Shown in pieces: positions 17,235 through 25,856 of a DNA stretch of 64,000 nt (its first letter is position 1; every line of letters starts with the position of its first letter). The notes below the pieces were generated by a model that searched no databases, had not been told where the DNA came from, and saw only the letters and a program-made list of their open reading frames with translations. The DNA comes from Catenulispora pinisilvae. GTDB taxonomy: Bacteria > Actinomycetota > Actinomycetes > Streptomycetales > Catenulisporaceae. The translations under genes were made by a program, and so were the position numbers. Where the stretch lies: assembly GCF_015356865.1 (NCBI RefSeq), contig NZ_JAAFZA010000008.1, forward strand, positions 36,113 through 100,112. Direction: 5' to 3'.

Positions 17235-18701
17235 TCAAAACCCTTCCGGCGTATAGCCGTTCGGCAGATGCATCGTCTTCGTCTCCAGGTATGCCCGCAG
17301 CCCCTCGGGCCCGAACTCGCGCCCGATCCCGGACTGCTTGAAGCCGCCGAACGGCGAGTTGAACTCCATCCCGAACGTGTTGACCCCGTAGTTCCCGGTC
17401 CGCACCCGACGCGCCACGTCCAGTCCGTGTTCCACGTCCGCCGACCACACCGAGCCCGACAGCCCGTAGTCCGAGTCGTTGGCGATCCGGATCGCGTCCG
17501 CCTCGTCCGTGTACGGGATCATCGCCACCACCGGACCGAAGATCTCCTCCTGCGCGATCACCATCCGGTTGTCGACGTCCGCGAACAGCGTCGGCTCGAC
17601 GAACCAACCCTTCGGCAGACCCGCCGGCCGTCCGCCGCCGACGACCACCCGTGCGCCCTCACCCACACCCTTGGCGATGTAGGACTCCACGCGGTCCCGC
17701 TGTCGCTGCGCGACCAACGGCCCGATCTGTGTCTCCGGATCGAGCGGATCGCCGGTCTTCAGACCCCTGACAGCCTCGGCCATCGCCTCGACCGTCTCGG
17801 CGTACCGGTCACGCTGCACCAGCACCCGCGTCTGCGCGACGCAGGCCTGCCCGTTGTTCATATACGAGTTCGGCAACAGTCCCGGGATCGCAGTACCCAG
17901 ATCCGCGTCCGGCAGGATGATCGCCGCCGACTTGCCGCCGAGTTCCAGCGTCACCCGCGTCAGGTTCGGTGTGGCGGCCGCCAGGACGGCCTTGCCGCCG
18001 GCCGTGGAGCCGGTGAAGGCGATCTTGTCCAGCCCCGGATGCGCGGCCAGGTAGGCGCTGTTCTCGCGGCCCGCCGGGACGATGTTCAGCACGCCTTCCG
18101 GCAGCCCGGCCTCCAAAGCCATGTCCGCCAACAGGTACGAGTCCAACGCGGTCTCCGGCGACGGCTTCACCACCACCGCGCAGCCGGCCACCAGCGCCGG
18201 GGCGATCTTGCTCACCGTGATGAACTGCGGCACGTTCCAGGCCACGATCCCGGCCGCCACGCCCACCGGTTCGCTGCGCACCAGCGTCGGCCCGAGCAAC
18301 CCCTGCCGCAGTTCCTCCCACGGGTAGTCCGCGGCCATGTTCAGGAAGTAGTCCCAAATCATGATCGGCGCCCACACCTGGGCCAGGATCGACCACGAGT
18401 ACGGCGATCCGGTCTCGGAGCTGATCAGCTTCGCCAGCTCCTCCGAGCGGGCCTCGTACCGGTCCCGCAGCCGGCGCAGGATCTCCACCCGCTCGGCCAC
18501 GCTCATCCGCGGCCACGGGCCGTCGTCGAAGGCGTGGCGGGCCGCGGCGACCGCGCGGTCCATGTCCGCCGGGGCGGCCTCGGGGGTGCGGCCGAAGACC
18601 TCCTCGGTGACCGGCGAGATCATCTCCAGCTTCGCGTCGGTGGCCGGGTCGACATAGGAGCCGCCGATGAACAGTTTCGCGTGCTCGGTCACGGTGCCCA
18701 T
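17235..18701 (-). CDS. NAD(P)-dependent aldehyde dehydrogenase
   Basis: 488 residues. Seen: VAAGIVAWNVPQFI (substrate/cofactor channel), general-base motif VTLELGGKSA, catalytic cysteine in NNGQACVAQTR, and EEIFGPVVAMIPY, with FGGFKQSGIGREFG at the end. Known: this set is typical of broad aldehyde dehydrogenases; several close actinobacterial forms serve sterol, terpene or P450-generated aldehydes. It lies upstream of the ferredoxin in a two-gene operon and is divergent from a metallo-beta-lactamase gene. A possible KstR-like site at 18853 lies between. Natural substrate unknown. Confidence 0.93.
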   Translation of the reverse strand: MGTVTEHAKLFIGGSYVDPATDAKLEMISPVTEEVFGRTPEAAPADMDRAVAAARHAFDDGPWPRMSVAERVEILRRLRDRYEARSEELAKLISSETGSPYSWSILAQVWAPIMIWDYFLNMAADYPWEELRQGLLGPTLVRSEPVGVAAGIVAWNVPQFITVSKIAPALVAGCAVVVKPSPETALDSYLLADMALEAGLPEGVLNIVPAGRENSAYLAAHPGLDKIAFTGSTAGGKAVLAAATPNLTRVTLELGGKSAAIILPDADLGTAIPGLLPNSYMNNGQACVAQTRVLVQRDRYAETVEAMAEAVRGLKTGDPLDPETQIGPLVAQRQRDRVESYIAKGVGEGARVVVGGGRPAGLPKGWFVEPTLFADVDNRMVIAQEEIFGPVVAMIPYTDEADAIRIANDSDYGLSGSVWSADVEHGLDVARRVRTGNYGVNTFGMEFNSPFGGFKQSGIGREFGPEGLRAYLETKTMHLPNGYTPEGF

Positions 18702-18852
18702 TGCCGAGTGCCTCTCGTGATTGCCTCTCGTGATGCTGACTGGCCGTCAGAAGGCGGCCCGTTAGAACAGATACCAGTTCCCACGGGCAAGCTCAATGAC
18801 CGTCTGGCCGGGGCTGGCGGGAGTGAACCTTTCGCCTTGCTAACTAGCCATG

Positions 18853-18866
18853 AGAACGTGTTCCCA
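18853..18866. promoter_or_regulatory. Weak KstR-like site
   Basis: AGAACGTGTTCCC contains the AACnnGTT core and a near-palindromic GAACGTGTTC, but the outer T and A of the KstR consensus are missing. It sits in the divergent promoter of the aldehyde dehydrogenase/ferredoxin operon and the metallo-beta-lactamase gene, 26 bases from the latter's start. Confidence 0.4.
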
Positions 18867-18891
18867 TCACCGTTGAGCGAAGGAGCACCGC

Positions 18892-19908
18892 ATGCAGGAC
18901 GCCGCGCCCGGTACTACTCGGCCCCCCGGCGAAGAGCTCCCCGGCGTCTGGTCGATCCGCGTCCCCTTCCCCGACAACCCGCTCGGCTACACGCTCGTCT
19001 ACGCCCTGGAGACGACCGCGGGCGGCCCCGTCCTCATCGACGCCGGGTGGGACGATCCCGGCTCGCTGGCGGCGCTGGAGCAAGGGCTGGAGGCCATCGG
19101 CACCTCGATCTCCGACGTGCACGGCGTGCTCGTCACCCACCACCATCCCGACCACCACGGGCTGGCCGGGCGTATCCGGGAACTGAGCGGGTGCTGGGTG
19201 GCGCTGCACGAGGCCGACGCGAAGGTCGTCGACCTGGTCCGGACCGCCGAGCGCGAGCCGTGGACCAAGCGCTACAAGGCGTTGCTGGAACTGTGCGGGG
19301 CGCCCGCCGACGCGATCGCGAACGCCGCGGCGGCGATCCCGTCCGGGGCCAAGCCGGCGGTGCCAGACGTGCTGATCGAGGACGGCGCCTTGATGGACGT
19401 CCCAGGACGCACGCTGCGCGCCGTCTGGACCCCCGGCCACTCCCCCGGCCACACCTGCTTCCACTTGGAGGACAGCGGGGCGCTGCTGACCGGAGACCAT
19501 GTGCTGCCGGGCATCACGCCGGTGGTGACCGTCTATGACGACCACGTGGTCGGCACCTCCGACCCGCTGGGCGACTTCCTGGCGTCGTTGCAGAAGGTCT
19601 CACGTCTGAAGACCACGCGGGCGCTGCCGGCGCACCGGGCGCCCTTCGACGACGTCGCCGGGCGGGCCGCGGAGATCACCGAGCACCACGTCCGGCGGCT
19701 GGCGCAGATCGAGGGGCAGCTGGCCGTGGGGCCCAAGACGCTGTGGAGCATCACCGAGGGCATGGAGTGGAACAAGGGCTGGGAGCGGCTGGACACCTTC
19801 GCGCGGCATCTGGCGCTCGGCGAGGCCGGGTCGCATCTGCGGCACCTGGCGTTGACCGGGCGGGTGCGGTTGTCCTCGACCGAGCCGATCGAGTTCTCGC
19901 TCGCTTGA
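18892..19908 (+). CDS. Metallo-beta-lactamase fold hydrolase
   Basis: 338 residues; GAAGGAG stands 7-9 bases before the ATG. Seen: THHHPDHHG, the HxHxDH zinc motif, then TPGHSPGHTCFHLED and LLTGDHVLPGI, which supply the later His and Asp ligands, and a C-terminal helical part of about 90 residues. Known: this layout is that of long MBL hydrolases acting on thioesters, lactones or similar, rather than antibiotic beta-lactamases. Its position opposite an aldehyde dehydrogenase/ferredoxin operon suggests acyl-CoA or lactone hydrolysis in the same catabolic route. Substrate unproven. Confidence 0.9.
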   Translation: MQDAAPGTTRPPGEELPGVWSIRVPFPDNPLGYTLVYALETTAGGPVLIDAGWDDPGSLAALEQGLEAIGTSISDVHGVLVTHHHPDHHGLAGRIRELSGCWVALHEADAKVVDLVRTAEREPWTKRYKALLELCGAPADAIANAAAAIPSGAKPAVPDVLIEDGALMDVPGRTLRAVWTPGHSPGHTCFHLEDSGALLTGDHVLPGITPVVTVYDDHVVGTSDPLGDFLASLQKVSRLKTTRALPAHRAPFDDVAGRAAEITEHHVRRLAQIEGQLAVGPKTLWSITEGMEWNKGWERLDTFARHLALGEAGSHLRHLALTGRVRLSSTEPIEFSLA

Positions 19909-19988
19909 TCGGGGCTGCGACAGGCTGACGACAGGCTGACGGGAGCCGACGGTTCAGGCCATGAACCGTCGGCGTACGCTGATGAACC

Positions 19989-20516
19989 ATGCCGGTCCAG
20001 AACTCGCACTGCTCCTACTGCGGCACCGCCTACGCCCCCGGGGCCACGTGGCCGCGCACCTGTGCGCACTGTGGTGAAACCACCTGGCGCAACCCGACGC
20101 CGGTGGCGCTGGTGATGATGCCGATCATCGGGACGGACGGCCGGACCGGGCTGCTGACGGTGCGCCGCGGCATCGAGCCGCAACTGGGCGAGATCGGGCT
20201 GCCCGGGGGCTTCATCGAGGAGGGCGAGAGCTGGCAGCAGGCGGCCGTGCGCGAGCTGCGGGAGGAGACCGGGCTGGACGCGGACGTGGCCGAGGTGGAG
20301 CTCGCGGACGTGCTGAGCGCGCCGCGTTTCGTGATCCTCATCTTCGGCCGGGTCAAGCCGCGGCCGATCGAGGATCTGGCCGGGCTCACGCCCGAGCGCG
20401 TGCACGCGCTGTCCGAGGGCGAGACCCAGGAGTTGGTCGTGATCGACCACGCGCAACCGCTCTGTTTCCCGCTCCACACGGAGATGAGCGATCGTTTCTT
20501 CGCCGGTCTGGGATGA
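19989..20516 (+). CDS. NUDIX hydrolase with N-terminal zinc ribbon
   Basis: 175 residues. Seen: an N-terminal zinc ribbon CSYCG...CAHCG within the first 30 residues, then the complete NUDIX box GGFIEEGESWQQAAVREL followed by REETGL. Known: the box binds Mg2+ and hydrolyses nucleoside diphosphates linked to another group; zinc-ribbon NUDIX proteins include NADH pyrophosphatases and tRNA/RNA-cap related enzymes. Nothing near it indicates a substrate. It stands alone, 80 bases after the MBL gene. Confidence 0.9.
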   Translation: MPVQNSHCSYCGTAYAPGATWPRTCAHCGETTWRNPTPVALVMMPIIGTDGRTGLLTVRRGIEPQLGEIGLPGGFIEEGESWQQAAVRELREETGLDADVAEVELADVLSAPRFVILIFGRVKPRPIEDLAGLTPERVHALSEGETQELVVIDHAQPLCFPLHTEMSDRFFAGLG

Positions 20517-20850
20517 GAATTTCGCCAGGCCTCCGAAACACCTCTGAAAACCCCGGACACCCCCGACACCCCCGGCCACCTCTGCGGGAACGGTCGGGGA
20601 ACGCCACTGGAACCCCGCGTGGCCGGGTGGATCTGTCCGCCACGAGAGTGACGACACGTCGCCCACCATGTCCTTTCACCTATCGTCACGGCCGTGGTAG
20701 TGCTACCGTGACGCTCGGTCGCACTGGGCAGTCGGTTCATGAAGCACATCGGGACTCACTCCAAGCTCGACCGGTATCGGTGCAACAAGCACTGGTACCC
20801 ATCCACTGGTCCCGCTCACAGCGGGAGTGATTTCCGAGGTAGAACGCAGC
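20517..20850. promoter_or_regulatory. Long non-coding leader before cold-shock gene
   Basis: No gene is supported in these 334 bases. A nested inverted repeat lies at 20684-20713 (outer arms CGTCACGG/CCGTGACG, inner GGTAG/CTACC), followed by CTCGGTC-rich sequence and an A/T-richer stretch near 20740-20800 with repeated CACTGG. Long structured leaders are known for cold-shock genes, where they control translation with temperature; that role is inferred here. Confidence 0.4.
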
Positions 20851-21060
20851 ATGGCAACTGGCACGGTCAAGTGGTTCAACGGCGAGAAGGGCTACGGCTT
20901 CATCGCGCAGGACGGCGGCGGTCCGGACGTCTTCGTCCACTTCTCGGCCATCGAGGGCTCGGGTTACCGGAACCTCGAGGAGAACCAGCCGGTCGAGTTC
21001 GAGATCACCCAGGGCCCGAAGGGCCCGCAGGCGGAGAAGGTCCGGGCGCTCGCCCAGTAA
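20851..21060 (+). CDS. Cold-shock domain protein (CspA family)
   Basis: 69 residues from the ATG at 20851; upstream in-frame ATG at 20827 is not conserved in the family. Seen: [18 protein letters not shown] (RNP1) and DVFVHFSAI (RNP2) in one OB-fold domain, ending at the family's usual length. Known: CspA-type proteins bind single-stranded RNA and melt structure, acting in cold and growth regulation. A long leader precedes it and a strong hairpin terminator follows at 21084-21119, so it is a single-gene transcript. Confidence 0.97.
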   Translation: MATGTVKWFNGEKGYGFIAQDGGGPDVFVHFSAIEGSGYRNLEENQPVEFEITQGPKGPQAEKVRALAQ

Positions 21061-21083
21061 CCCGACCCGAAAACCTCTCACAC

Positions 21084-21119
21084 GGAGAAGCCCTCGCGAC
21101 ACGTCGCGGGGGCTTCTCC
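21084..21119 (+). terminator. Intrinsic-type terminator of the cold-shock gene
   Basis: A 15-base stem (GGAGAAGCCCTCGCG with its partner, one wobble) around a 6-base ACACGT loop, 23 bases after the stop codon. The lack of a U run is usual for high-GC actinomycetes. Confidence 0.8.
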
Positions 21120-21450
21120 GGCGTCCGGAGCCAGCTTTGGACGCCGATTCCAACAACGCAAGATCACGAGGCCTGAAACAGACCTGGCCGGCCGTCACCA
21201 TGGCGCGCCAGAGGGCACCGTAGGACGACCGACCATGGATCCAGCCGCGGCTCGCACTACGCCGAGCGTGGCGGCCTCTGACGGCCGCGCACGAACGCCG
21301 CCGCCGGCTCCTGATCGGCCAGGCTGCGCTTCAGACTCACCAAGCGCCGCCGGCACTCCGCCCGCCGCATACGAACGCCGCCTCCGACTCGCCCCAAGCA
21401 CCGCCGGCTACTCCGCGAGTCGCCTACCCCGCGCGCCGCCTACTCGCCGC
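21120..21450. other. Non-coding region between convergent transcripts
   Basis: Nothing convincing is coded here. The sequence is rich in short imperfect repeats of GCCGCC and CTACTCGCC type (about 21240-21450), and the open frames across it have no start site or family resemblance. It separates the cold-shock gene from the converging citryl-CoA-lyase-like operon. Confidence 0.6.
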
Positions 21451-22293
21451 CTACTCGGCGAACCCCGCCGGCAGCTCCCGGTCAGTCGGGCCGTCGTACC
21501 AGTCCGGCCCCTGCATTTGCAGCGACAGCGGCTGCACCATGTCGGAGTTCTCCGAGGCGCGCCAGCCCTTCTCGCGCGTCGACTCCTCGATCGAGTGGGC
21601 GCACAGGGACAGGGTGCGGGCGGTGATGAACATCGCCTTCATCTCCAGCGGGGAGTAGCCGGCGTCCAGGCCGATGCAGCCCATCGCGCCGGGGCCGTTG
21701 ATCCACAGGCGGCGGCCGAAGACTTCCTCGGTGGCGTCCTCCATGGCGCGGGCGATGGCGACGTAGGTGCCGCTGATGCCCCACTTGTCGCTGAGCTCCA
21801 GCAGGCGCACGGTGCGCGGGTCGCGGATGTGCTGCGCGTGGTGGTAGCCGGGCATGTTCTCGCGGCGGGCGCGCATCTCCTTGACGGTGAGCGCGGCGGC
21901 CTGCTCCATCGGGATGCCCTCGGCGGCGGCGCGCTGCTCGACGCCGATGTACATGTTCGCCGGGCGGTCCGCGGTGCCGTGCAGGCGGCCGATCGCCGCG
22001 ACGCCGGCCGAGACCGCGCCGTTGAGTTCGGCGCCGCCGGAGGTGGCGAAGCGGACGGTGGCCGAGGACGGGGACATCGCGTGCTCGGCCAGCGAGACCA
22101 TCATGGCGTTGGTGATCTTCGCCTGCGCCTCGGTCGGCAGCTCGCCCTTGAGGACCAGGAACAGCATCTGGCCGAAGTCCAGGTTGCCGGTGAGCTCGTT
22201 GACGTCGTAGCCGCGGACCACGATCCGGTCGCGGTTCTTCCACGCGATGTTGGACTTCCAGTGGAAGGGGGTCTTCTCAGTGGCGTCGGCCAT
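21451..22293 (-). CDS. Citrate synthase/citryl-CoA lyase-like protein
   Basis: 280 residues, shorter than citrate synthase (about 430). Seen: GNLDFGQMLFLVLKGELP, a citrate-synthase-fold segment, AGVAAIGRLHG, YHHAQHIRDPRTVRLLEL with catalytic-site His residues, and CAHSIEESTREKGWR. Known: short members of this superfamily act as citryl-CoA lyases or as lyases/synthases on other acyl-CoA compounds. It is the fourth gene of an operon after an aldehyde dehydrogenase and two CoA-transferase subunits and follows the latter by one base, so it should act on a CoA ester made there. Exact substrate unknown. Confidence 0.8.
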   Translation of the reverse strand: MADATEKTPFHWKSNIAWKNRDRIVVRGYDVNELTGNLDFGQMLFLVLKGELPTEAQAKITNAMMVSLAEHAMSPSSATVRFATSGGAELNGAVSAGVAAIGRLHGTADRPANMYIGVEQRAAAEGIPMEQAAALTVKEMRARRENMPGYHHAQHIRDPRTVRLLELSDKWGISGTYVAIARAMEDATEEVFGRRLWINGPGAMGCIGLDAGYSPLEMKAMFITARTLSLCAHSIEESTREKGWRASENSDMVQPLSLQMQGPDWYDGPTDRELPAGFAE

Positions 22294-22294
22294 A

Positions 22295-23110
22295 TCAGTG
22301 CTTTCCGTTCTTCAGTCGTTCTGGGCTGTGTCGTTCTGGGAAATAACGGGAGTCGGGGTCGAGCACGTCGCGCAGCAGCGCCAGGTGCTCCGCGGAGGGG
22401 GTGGCGACCACGTCGAGGTGGTCGGCGATCCGGGGCGTGAAGCCGGTGTTGGCCAGCACGTCCTCGACGGTCGCGCCGGGCATCAGGGCACTGACGGTGA
22501 GCTCGCCCTCGGTGTCGTCGCCCTCCAGCACGCACAGGTCGGTGACCACCTTCACCCACACCGGGTTCAGCCCGGCCCGGCGGCGGGCGCCGGGGCCGTC
22601 CAGGAAGCCCGGGGAGGTGATGTAGTCGCAGCGCTCCGGGAAGCGGCGCTTCTCGTGGCTGGTGAGCACCACGATCGTGGCGCAGTGCGAGGCGATGTCG
22701 TTGGCGCCGCCGCTGCCGGGCAGCCGCACCCGGCCCGAGCCGCGCTGGATCCAGGTGGAGTTGATGTTCGCGCGGGCGTCGATCTGCGCCCCGCCCAGGA
22801 AGCCGGTGGCGACCAGGCCGCGCTGCACGAAGCCGCCGAGCGATTCGATCAGCGAGCCCAGCTTGGACGGCGCGTGCATGATCCGCGGGTCCACCACGGA
22901 CAGCGGCGTCGGCACCACTTTGGGGAACACGACCCCTGATTCGATCAGCAGCCGGGCATGCGGGGCGTGCGTGCGCTGCGCCACCAGACCGGCCAGCAAC
23001 GGCAGTCCGGTGCCGGCGATCACGCAGTCGCCGTCGGCGATCTGCCGGGCGCCCTCGAACACCAGCAGCTCGCGCGGCAGGGCACTGATAGCGGGTTCGG
23101 TCACGGTCAC
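22295..23110 (-). CDS. CoA-transferase, beta-type subunit
   Basis: 271 residues. Seen: DGDCVIAGTGLPLLAGLVAQ at the N terminus, LLIESGVVFPK, and SGGANDIASHCATIVVLTSHEK, a layout close to the beta subunits of glutaconate/IpdAB-type family I CoA-transferases. Known: these pair with an alpha subunit to move CoA between acids, or in IpdAB to open a ring of a sterol breakdown product. The alpha-type gene lies directly upstream with a 4-base overlap. Substrate undetermined. Confidence 0.87.
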   Translation of the reverse strand: MTVTEPAISALPRELLVFEGARQIADGDCVIAGTGLPLLAGLVAQRTHAPHARLLIESGVVFPKVVPTPLSVVDPRIMHAPSKLGSLIESLGGFVQRGLVATGFLGGAQIDARANINSTWIQRGSGRVRLPGSGGANDIASHCATIVVLTSHEKRRFPERCDYITSPGFLDGPGARRRAGLNPVWVKVVTDLCVLEGDDTEGELTVSALMPGATVEDVLANTGFTPRIADHLDVVATPSAEHLALLRDVLDPDSRYFPERHSPERLKNGKH

Positions 23111-24000
23111 AGCAGGCTCCGCATCTGCTCGGCCATCGCGGTCCGCGCCGACCCGCCGGGATCGGTCGCGGCCAGGTAGGCGTCGAAATCGGCGTGCGCC
23201 GCGACGTTCTCGGCCAGGAAGGCCCGCGGCCCCTCGTCCCCGGCCTTGGCGCTCTTCTGGTAGCCGTCGATCTCGGATTCGTAGTAGTCGTACTTGCGAT
23301 AGACGCTGGTCGGCCAGGCGCCCCAGGGCTGCTCCACGACCGCGCTGATGTAGGCCCCTGAGATGGTGACCCGCTCCGGCTGGTCGTCGAACGCGCCGGC
23401 CGGCAGCACCTGCTCCACCGAGACGATGACGTGCCGCGAGGCCCGGACCATGTCCACCTCGTGGCTGGTCACCCCGTCGATGACCACGTTGCCGTCGGTG
23501 TCGGCGGCGTTGGCGTGGATCAGCGAGACGTCGGGGGTGCAGGCGCGCACCAGCACCACCGGCTCGCCGCTCCAGTGGTCGGCGATGACCACCGCGTCGT
23601 CCTCGGCCACGAGCCGTTCGAGCACCGAGGAACCCAGCAGCGAGCGCACCGGCATGAACGGCAGGCCCATCGCACCGGCCAGGAACCGGGAGGCCATCGA
23701 CAGATGCGAGTAGTCGCGCACCTCGATGCGGTTCGCCTCCACGGCCCGGCGCCAGCTGAACAGCGTGCCGAACTTCTCCAGGTTGCCGCTGCCCTGTTCG
23801 GTGCGGACCACCAGGCCCGCGGCGACCAGGTGGTCCAGCGGCAGCGACAGGTTGCAGCCGACGACCGTCAGCTCGCCGATGTCCTGCCGCACCACCTCGT
23901 GCACCAGCGCCATCGGGCAGCGGTTGATGTTCTGGCCGCCCAGGCCCAGCACCGCGCCGGGCTCGACGAAGGCCTGCACCGCTTCAGCGGCGGACATGAC
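23107..24000 (-). CDS. CoA-transferase, alpha-type subunit
   Basis: 297 residues from the ATG at 24000 (MSAAEAVQAFVEPGAVLGLGG), chosen because this is where family similarity begins; an in-frame ATG at 24048 would overlap the preceding gene by 28 bases. Seen: GLGGQNINRCPMALVHEVVRQ, LTVVGCNLSLPLDHLVAAG, SLIHANAADTDGNVVIDG. Known: this is the alpha subunit of family I CoA-transferases. Together with the beta subunit, the aldehyde dehydrogenase and the citryl-CoA-lyase-like enzyme it suggests a short pathway: aldehyde to acid, acid to CoA ester, then C-C cleavage or condensation. Confidence 0.85.
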   Translation of the reverse strand, partial: VMSAAEAVQAFVEPGAVLGLGGQNINRCPMALVHEVVRQDIGELTVVGCNLSLPLDHLVAAGLVVRTEQGSGNLEKFGTLFSWRRAVEANRIEVRDYSHLSMASRFLAGAMGLPFMPVRSLLGSSVLERLVAEDDAVVIADHWSGEPVVLVRACTPDVSLIHANAADTDGNVVIDGVTSHEVDMVRASRHVIVSVEQVLPAGAFDDQPERVTISGAYISAVVEQPWGAWPTSVYRKYDYYESEIDGYQKSAKAGDEGPRAFLAENVAAHADFDAYLAATDPGGSARTAMAEQMRSLL

Positions 24001-24020
24001 CCTGGCCTGGCCCAGCGGAT

Positions 24021-25487
24021 TCAGTAGCTGATGCACGCCGACCGCCATTCGGTGTAGAAGTCCCAGACCTCCGGCGAGCACTCCGGCGCGCCGTACTGCG
24101 ACTGCTTGGCGCCCATGTGCGGCAGGTGCGCGTAGGCGCCGACGCCGGGCCGGTTGACGTGGAGCATGCCGGCCTCGAAGCGTTCCAGCGCCTCGAAGAT
24201 GTGGGCCGGGTTCTGCGTGAAGATGGTGCCGGACATGCCGTATTTCACCGAGTTCGAGATGCGCATCGCGTCGTCGAAGCCGTCGCAGTCGATGACCGAC
24301 AACACCGGGCCGAAGATCTCCTCCTGCGCGATCTCGCAGTCCCAGGGGACGTCGCGCAGCACGGTCGGCTGGACGTAGTAGCCGTCCGGGACACCGTCGG
24401 TGAACCGGTGCCCGCCGACCGCCACCTTCGCCCCGGCCTCCTGGGCCTTGACGACGGCGTCCAGGCAGGCGTCCATCCGGTCCTCGTTGACCACCGGGCA
24501 GACCTCGGCGGCCGGGTCGAAGGGGCTGCCCACCTTCAGGGCGCCCGCCTTCGCGACCACCTTCTCCAGCAACGCCTCCTTGACCCGCACGTCGACCACG
24601 ACCCGCGAGGTCGCCGAACACCGTTGCCCGGCCTGGCCGAACGCGCCGAACACGATCGCGGCCGCCGCCTTGTCCAGATCGGCGTCCGGGAGCACCAGCA
24701 CCGCGTTCTTGCCGCCGAGTTCCAGCTGCGTCTTCATCAGCCGCCCGGCACCGGCCTGGTGGATCGCGCGGCCGACCGGCAGCGAGCCGGTGAAGGAGAT
24801 CCCCGCCACCCGCTCGTCGTCGGTCAGCGCCTCGCCGGGTTCGCGGTCGCCCTGCACCAGGTTCAGCACCCCGGCCGGGACCCCGGCGTCGGCGAAGGCC
24901 TGCACCAGCAGCGCCGCCGAATAGGGGGTGAACGGCGACGGCTTCAGCACGCTGGTGCATCCGGCGACCAGCGCCGGCGCCACCTTCCAGATCGGGATGG
25001 TCAGCGGGAAGTTCCACGGCGTGATCAGCCCGACCACGCCGATCGGGCGGCGGAAGGTCATCGCGACGGTGCGCGGTTCCTCGGCCGGTGTGGTGTAACC
25101 GTTGAGCCGCCGGCCCTCGCCGGCTGTGAAGTCCAGGATCGCCATCCCGCGCCGCACTTCGCCGAGCGCCTCCTGGTACAGCTTGCCCTGCTCCCGGCTG
25201 ATCGCCCGGGCGAACTCGTCCTCGCGCTCGCCGAGGATCCTCTCTGCTCGGCGTACGAACTCCGCGCGCTTGATCGGCCCGAGCTCGCGCCAGGCCGGCA
25301 GCGCGGCCTCGGCGGCGTCCACGGCGGCGGTGGCGTCGGCGGCCGTGGAGTCGGCGAAGCGGCCGAGCACGTCGGAGGTGTCGGCGGGGCTCACGTTCGC
25401 CCGCGTGCCGCCGGCCGCGGCCGGGCCCCAGGCACCGCCGACGAAGTTGCCGAGGAGTCCGGGGCGGACAGGGAGATGATCAACCAT
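24021..25487 (-). CDS. Aldehyde dehydrogenase (second copy in window)
   Basis: 488 residues from the ATG at 25487, with AGGA just upstream; a longer reading to 25523 has no better site. Seen: VVGLITPWNFPLTI, base motif TQLELGGKNA, catalytic cysteine in GQRCSATSR, and EEIFGPVLSVIDC. Known: a functional ALDH-superfamily NAD(P) enzyme of the succinate-semialdehyde/phenylacetaldehyde-like branch. First gene of the operon with the CoA-transferase pair and citryl-CoA-lyase-like gene; divergent from the aminoethylphosphonate-type transporter lipoprotein gene, which may hint that the aldehyde comes from the imported compound. That link is inference. Confidence 0.93.
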   Translation of the reverse strand: MVDHLPVRPGLLGNFVGGAWGPAAAGGTRANVSPADTSDVLGRFADSTAADATAAVDAAEAALPAWRELGPIKRAEFVRRAERILGEREDEFARAISREQGKLYQEALGEVRRGMAILDFTAGEGRRLNGYTTPAEEPRTVAMTFRRPIGVVGLITPWNFPLTIPIWKVAPALVAGCTSVLKPSPFTPYSAALLVQAFADAGVPAGVLNLVQGDREPGEALTDDERVAGISFTGSLPVGRAIHQAGAGRLMKTQLELGGKNAVLVLPDADLDKAAAAIVFGAFGQAGQRCSATSRVVVDVRVKEALLEKVVAKAGALKVGSPFDPAAEVCPVVNEDRMDACLDAVVKAQEAGAKVAVGGHRFTDGVPDGYYVQPTVLRDVPWDCEIAQEEIFGPVLSVIDCDGFDDAMRISNSVKYGMSGTIFTQNPAHIFEALERFEAGMLHVNRPGVGAYAHLPHMGAKQSQYGAPECSPEVWDFYTEWRSACISY

Positions 25488-25856
25488 GGTTCCTACCTTG
25501 GGATAAGCGCGGGCATCCGCCAAGACCGCTCTTCAGCATGGAGTGGATAGCGGCTCGCTATGTGCGGCCCGCGCATCGAAACACAGGTTTGAAGGACTGG
25601 ATGAACACTCCGTGAACCGGAGGGTGACTCGGAGCCCGGGCCTGCGGCGAGGGCTTCGGCTATGGCGGCCATAGCCGGTATGGCGGTTGGCGGCCCTTCC
25701 TGCGGCAGGAACACTCCGGAGCACGGAATGCCACCTGCCGCACGATGTCCGAACACGAATGTTCACCAGGCGATCGCCTGTCAGTCACTCGCACCCGCGA
25801 AGGTACGGCTCCGAGTCACGACATACCCGGAGATATTCACCTAGAAGGGCACCCCC
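25488..25856. promoter_or_regulatory. Divergent promoter region with three inverted repeats
   Basis: 369 bases without a supported gene between the aldehyde dehydrogenase operon and the transporter lipoprotein gene. Seen: CGGCTATGG/CCATAGCCG at 25657-25677, TGCGGCAGG/CCTGCCGCA at 25701-25742, and GAACA-CGAA-TGTTC at 25751-25764. The last, a 14-base site about 95 bases before the lipoprotein start, looks most like a regulator operator. AGAAGGGCACCCCC provides the ribosome site for the lipoprotein. Confidence 0.5.

Noticed and set aside
16905..19538. Long rightward open frame across the ferredoxin and aldehyde dehydrogenase genes
   Set aside because: Antisense shadow made of Arg/Pro/His-rich sequence; both opposite genes carry complete active-site motifs.
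20739..21176. Alternative frame starting MKHIGTHSK over the cold-shock gene
   Set aside because: It overlaps the conserved cold-shock protein in another frame and shows no family resemblance.
21195..21450. Short open frames in the GCCGCC-rich stretch
   Set aside because: No ribosome sites, low-complexity translations only.
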